Below, one piece after another: positions 62,325-64,000 of a stretch of DNA of 64,000 bases (position 1 is its first letter; each line of letters begins with the position of its first letter). A program made the position numbers and the translations under genes. This DNA comes from Nocardiopsis sp. N85 (GTDB lineage: Bacteria > Actinomycetota > Actinomycetes > Streptosporangiales > Streptosporangiaceae). The notes beneath the pieces are model-generated. The model was not told where the DNA came from. It made no database searches and was given only the letters and a program-made list of their open reading frames with translations. The stretch spans positions 248,001 through 312,000 of the forward strand of contig NZ_JARBUT010000005.1 of the NCBI RefSeq assembly GCF_028882275.1, written 5' to 3'.

Positions 62325-62398
62325 TACCCCCGGTCGGACTCGAACCGACACTTGTGACCCTTTTAGGGGGCCTGCCTCTACCATTGGGCTACGAGGGC
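62325..62398 (-). tRNA. Non-canonical class-I tRNA-like gene, UAA anticodon position
   Basis: The minus strand folds as a 74-nt cloverleaf. Acceptor pairs 2-71 to 4-69 and 6-67, 7-66 are Watson-Crick, 1-72 and 5-68 are G-U; D stem GCC/GGC, T arm GTCGG-TTCGAGT-CCGAC with the normal TTCGAGT loop, and a 6-nt variable loop. The anticodon stem GGCCC/GGGTC holds loop CCTAAAA, so position 33 is C instead of the near-universal U and the anticodon is TAA, which would read UUA. It has no long variable arm, unlike true tRNA-Leu(UAA). No CCA is encoded. Either a divergent functional tRNA or a decayed one. Confidence 0.7.
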
Positions 62399-62404
62399 GA
62401 GCCC

Positions 62405-62410
62405 ATCATA
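62405..62410 (-). promoter_or_regulatory. -10 box for the tRNA-like gene
   Basis: TATGAT on the minus strand ends six bases before the first tRNA base (62398). The expected transcription start therefore equals or nearly equals tRNA position 1. The -35 region is weak. Confidence 0.5.
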
Positions 62411-62463
62411 CCGGCCGGACCGGCCGCGCATTCGGCTCTCGTTGGCCGGAACGGGACACGCGA

Positions 62464-62495
62464 AGCGGCCGTTCCCCCGCGGGGGAACGGCCGCT
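62464..62495. terminator. Palindromic terminator between tRNA-like gene and ndh
   Basis: A perfect 32-bp palindrome: arm 62464-62478 pairs with 62481-62495 across GC. It follows the ndh stop (minus strand). Confidence 0.75.
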
Positions 62496-62510
62496 CTCGT
62501 CGTTCGCCGG

Positions 62511-63890
62511 TCAGCTCACGCGACGCAGGTTGCCGCCTTCGACGGCCTGCGGGTTGCTGGCCTCGGCGAAGGCCTGGCGGGGCTCGACCATCTCCGGCAG
62601 CGCGGCGAAGTCGCGGCGCAGGAAGAACCCGAGCGTCCAGTCCGACAGCACCCGCAGCTTGCGGTTGAAGGTCGGGACCGCGAGCAGGTGGTAGGAGCGG
62701 TGCGCGTACCAGGCGAGCCGGCCGTTGAGCTTGATCTTGCCGAACAGCTGGGCGGCGCCCTTGTGCATGCCCAGACCGGCGACCGCGCCGAGGTTCTTGT
62801 GGCGGTAGGCGGTGAGCTTCGTGCCGCGCAGGGTGGCGATCACGTTGTCGGCCAGCACCGGGGCCTGGCGGACCGCGTTCTGGGCGTTGGGCGGGTAGTA
62901 GCCGCCGTTGCCGTCGGGCACCTGGGCGTTGTCGCCACCGGCGAAGGCGTTCTCCACACCGTTGACGGTGAGGTTCTCACCGGTGTCGATGTGGCCCTTG
63001 GGGCCGAGCGGCAGGTCGCTGGCGGCGACGACCGGGCTGGGCTTGACGCCGGCGGTCCACACCAGGGTGCCCGCGTCGAACTCGGTGCCGTCGCTGAGCT
63101 TGATGCGCTGGTCGGCGGCCGACTCCAGGAACGTCTTGAGGCGGACGTCGATGCCGCGGCGACGGAGCTGGTTGAGGGCCTTGGTGCCGACCTCGGGGCC
63201 GACCTCGGGCAGGATCTTGTCGGCGGCCTCGATGAGGAAGAAGCGCACGTCCGACTGGTCGATCGAGGGGTGGATGCGGACCGCGTCGCGGACCATGTCC
63301 TCCAGCTCGGCGATGGCCTCGGCACCGGCGAAGCCGCCGCCGACGAACACGAAGGTCAGCGCCTTGCGGCGGACGTCCTCGTCGTCGGTGGAGTCGGCGA
63401 TCGTCAGCTGGTCGAGGACGTGGTTGCGCAGGTAGGCGGCCTCTTCGACCGTCTTGATGCCGATGCCCCACTCGGCCAGGCCGGGGATGGGCAGGGTGCG
63501 CGAGACGGCGCCGGCCGCCATGACCAGGTGGTCGTAGGCGATGGTCTCGGGCTCGCCCACGTTGGGCTCGAAGCGGACCGTGCGGTCGGCGTGGTCGATG
63601 CGCACGACGCGGCCGCCGAGGACGCGCGTCCGCTTGAAGACCTTGCGCAGCGGAACGACGACGTGGCGGGGGGAGATGCTCCCGGCCGCCGCCTCGGGCA
63701 GGAACGGCTGGTAGGTCATGTAGGAGTTGGGGTCGATGACGGTGATCCGCGCCTCGCCGGCCCCGAGCTTCTTCTCCAGCCGCTTCGCGGTGTACATCCC
63801 GAGGTAACCGCCACCGACGATGAGGATGTGCGGGATCTCCGCCTCGTCCCCTCCGCCGTGCACCAGCCGGTAGTTCCTGCTCTCGGTCAT
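62511..63890 (-). CDS. ndh: Type II NADH dehydrogenase
   Basis: Single-subunit, non-proton-pumping NADH:menaquinone oxidoreductase of the respiratory chain. The 459-residue protein has an FAD-binding motif VGGGYLGMYTAKRL (about 24-38), a second nucleotide-binding motif FVFVGGGFAGAEAIAEL (about 170-186), the FAGGDNAQVPD FAD region and a C-terminal amphipathic, membrane-binding region (WTLGFFLRRDFAALPEM). Start 63890 has only a weak site. The proline dehydrogenase upstream feeds the same quinone pool. Confidence 0.95.
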   Translation of the reverse strand: MTESRNYRLVHGGGDEAEIPHILIVGGGYLGMYTAKRLEKKLGAGEARITVIDPNSYMTYQPFLPEAAAGSISPRHVVVPLRKVFKRTRVLGGRVVRIDHADRTVRFEPNVGEPETIAYDHLVMAAGAVSRTLPIPGLAEWGIGIKTVEEAAYLRNHVLDQLTIADSTDDEDVRRKALTFVFVGGGFAGAEAIAELEDMVRDAVRIHPSIDQSDVRFFLIEAADKILPEVGPEVGTKALNQLRRRGIDVRLKTFLESAADQRIKLSDGTEFDAGTLVWTAGVKPSPVVAASDLPLGPKGHIDTGENLTVNGVENAFAGGDNAQVPDGNGGYYPPNAQNAVRQAPVLADNVIATLRGTKLTAYRHKNLGAVAGLGMHKGAAQLFGKIKLNGRLAWYAHRSYHLLAVPTFNRKLRVLSDWTLGFFLRRDFAALPEMVEPRQAFAEASNPQAVEGGNLRRVS

Positions 63891-64000
63891 CGCATATCCG
63901 CCCTAACGGTTTCTTTCTCGCCCCCTGCTCGTGCGGGGGGTGGGGGTCGCCACTCGGTGTTGCGCGTCGTGGCTGTTACGGGACCCCGACCTTTTTGTCG

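Overview
The window is high-GC (about 70%) DNA with actinobacterial habits: dense genes, GTG and TTG starts, many genes with a -10 box six to eight bases before the start codon (probable leaderless mRNAs), mycothiol metabolism (mca), reverse transsulfuration, RNHCP and DUF4307/DUF6542/DUF4245 families, and a PPE-free but mycobacteria-like core gene order. A Nocardiopsis-like or other Streptosporangiales organism is my inference from gene content and codon use; no marker gene here proves the genus.

Layout. 1-5.2 kb: end of a LacI-type regulator, an intracellular GH3 glycosidase diverging from a TetR regulator across a double palindrome, then rmuC. 5.4-12.9 kb: a conserved block with a DUF6542 protein, xseB/xseA, a DUF3060 lipoprotein, a lipid-droplet-protein-like gene, ispH, a DUF4245 protein, a TetR regulator and glpX. 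13-21.2 kb: accessory genes (DUF3352 protein, an ABC exporter pair, a wall-anchored LPMO, two tandem RNHCP proteins, a secreted propeller-like protein, a DUF1707 protein). 21.3-30.8 kb: fumC, a PknB-type kinase, two tandem secreted lysozyme-fold proteins sharing a perfect 287-bp repeat, and a 1,342-residue membrane protein. 30.8-40.7 kb: phoH2 (PIN-PhoH), uppS, an ECF sigma factor diverging from a DLG-variant kinase, a thioredoxin-domain DUF255 protein, a decayed transposase fragment, a small membrane protein, mca, a DUF4307 protein and greA.

40.8-49.4 kb is a second accessory stretch: RDD protein, secreted SH3-like protein, FIST sensor, a MoxR-type ATPase with a VWA partner, two GntR/UTRA regulators and a small membrane protein. 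49.5-55.9 kb carries cystathionine gamma-synthase, a left-handed beta-helix acetyltransferase, cystathionine beta-synthase, an SGNH hydrolase and a thiolase. 56.1-64 kb carries a DUF4287 protein, a Bax-inhibitor-1 protein, the proline catabolic genes pruA-putB with a divergent PucR regulator, a non-canonical tRNA-like gene and the type II NADH dehydrogenase.

From memory, the order xse genes, ispH, glpX, fum, phoH2, uppS, DUF255, small membrane gene, mca, DUF4307, greA, CGS, CBS, SGNH, thiolase follows M. tuberculosis Rv1111c to Rv1074c, so the genes lying between these are the lineage-specific insertions. I saw no CRISPR array, prophage, biosynthetic cluster or rRNA. The observations most worth a second look are the class-I tRNA-like gene with a UAA (bldA-type) anticodon, the perfect repeat inside the paired lysozyme-fold genes, and the strong operator-like palindromes beside single regulators.
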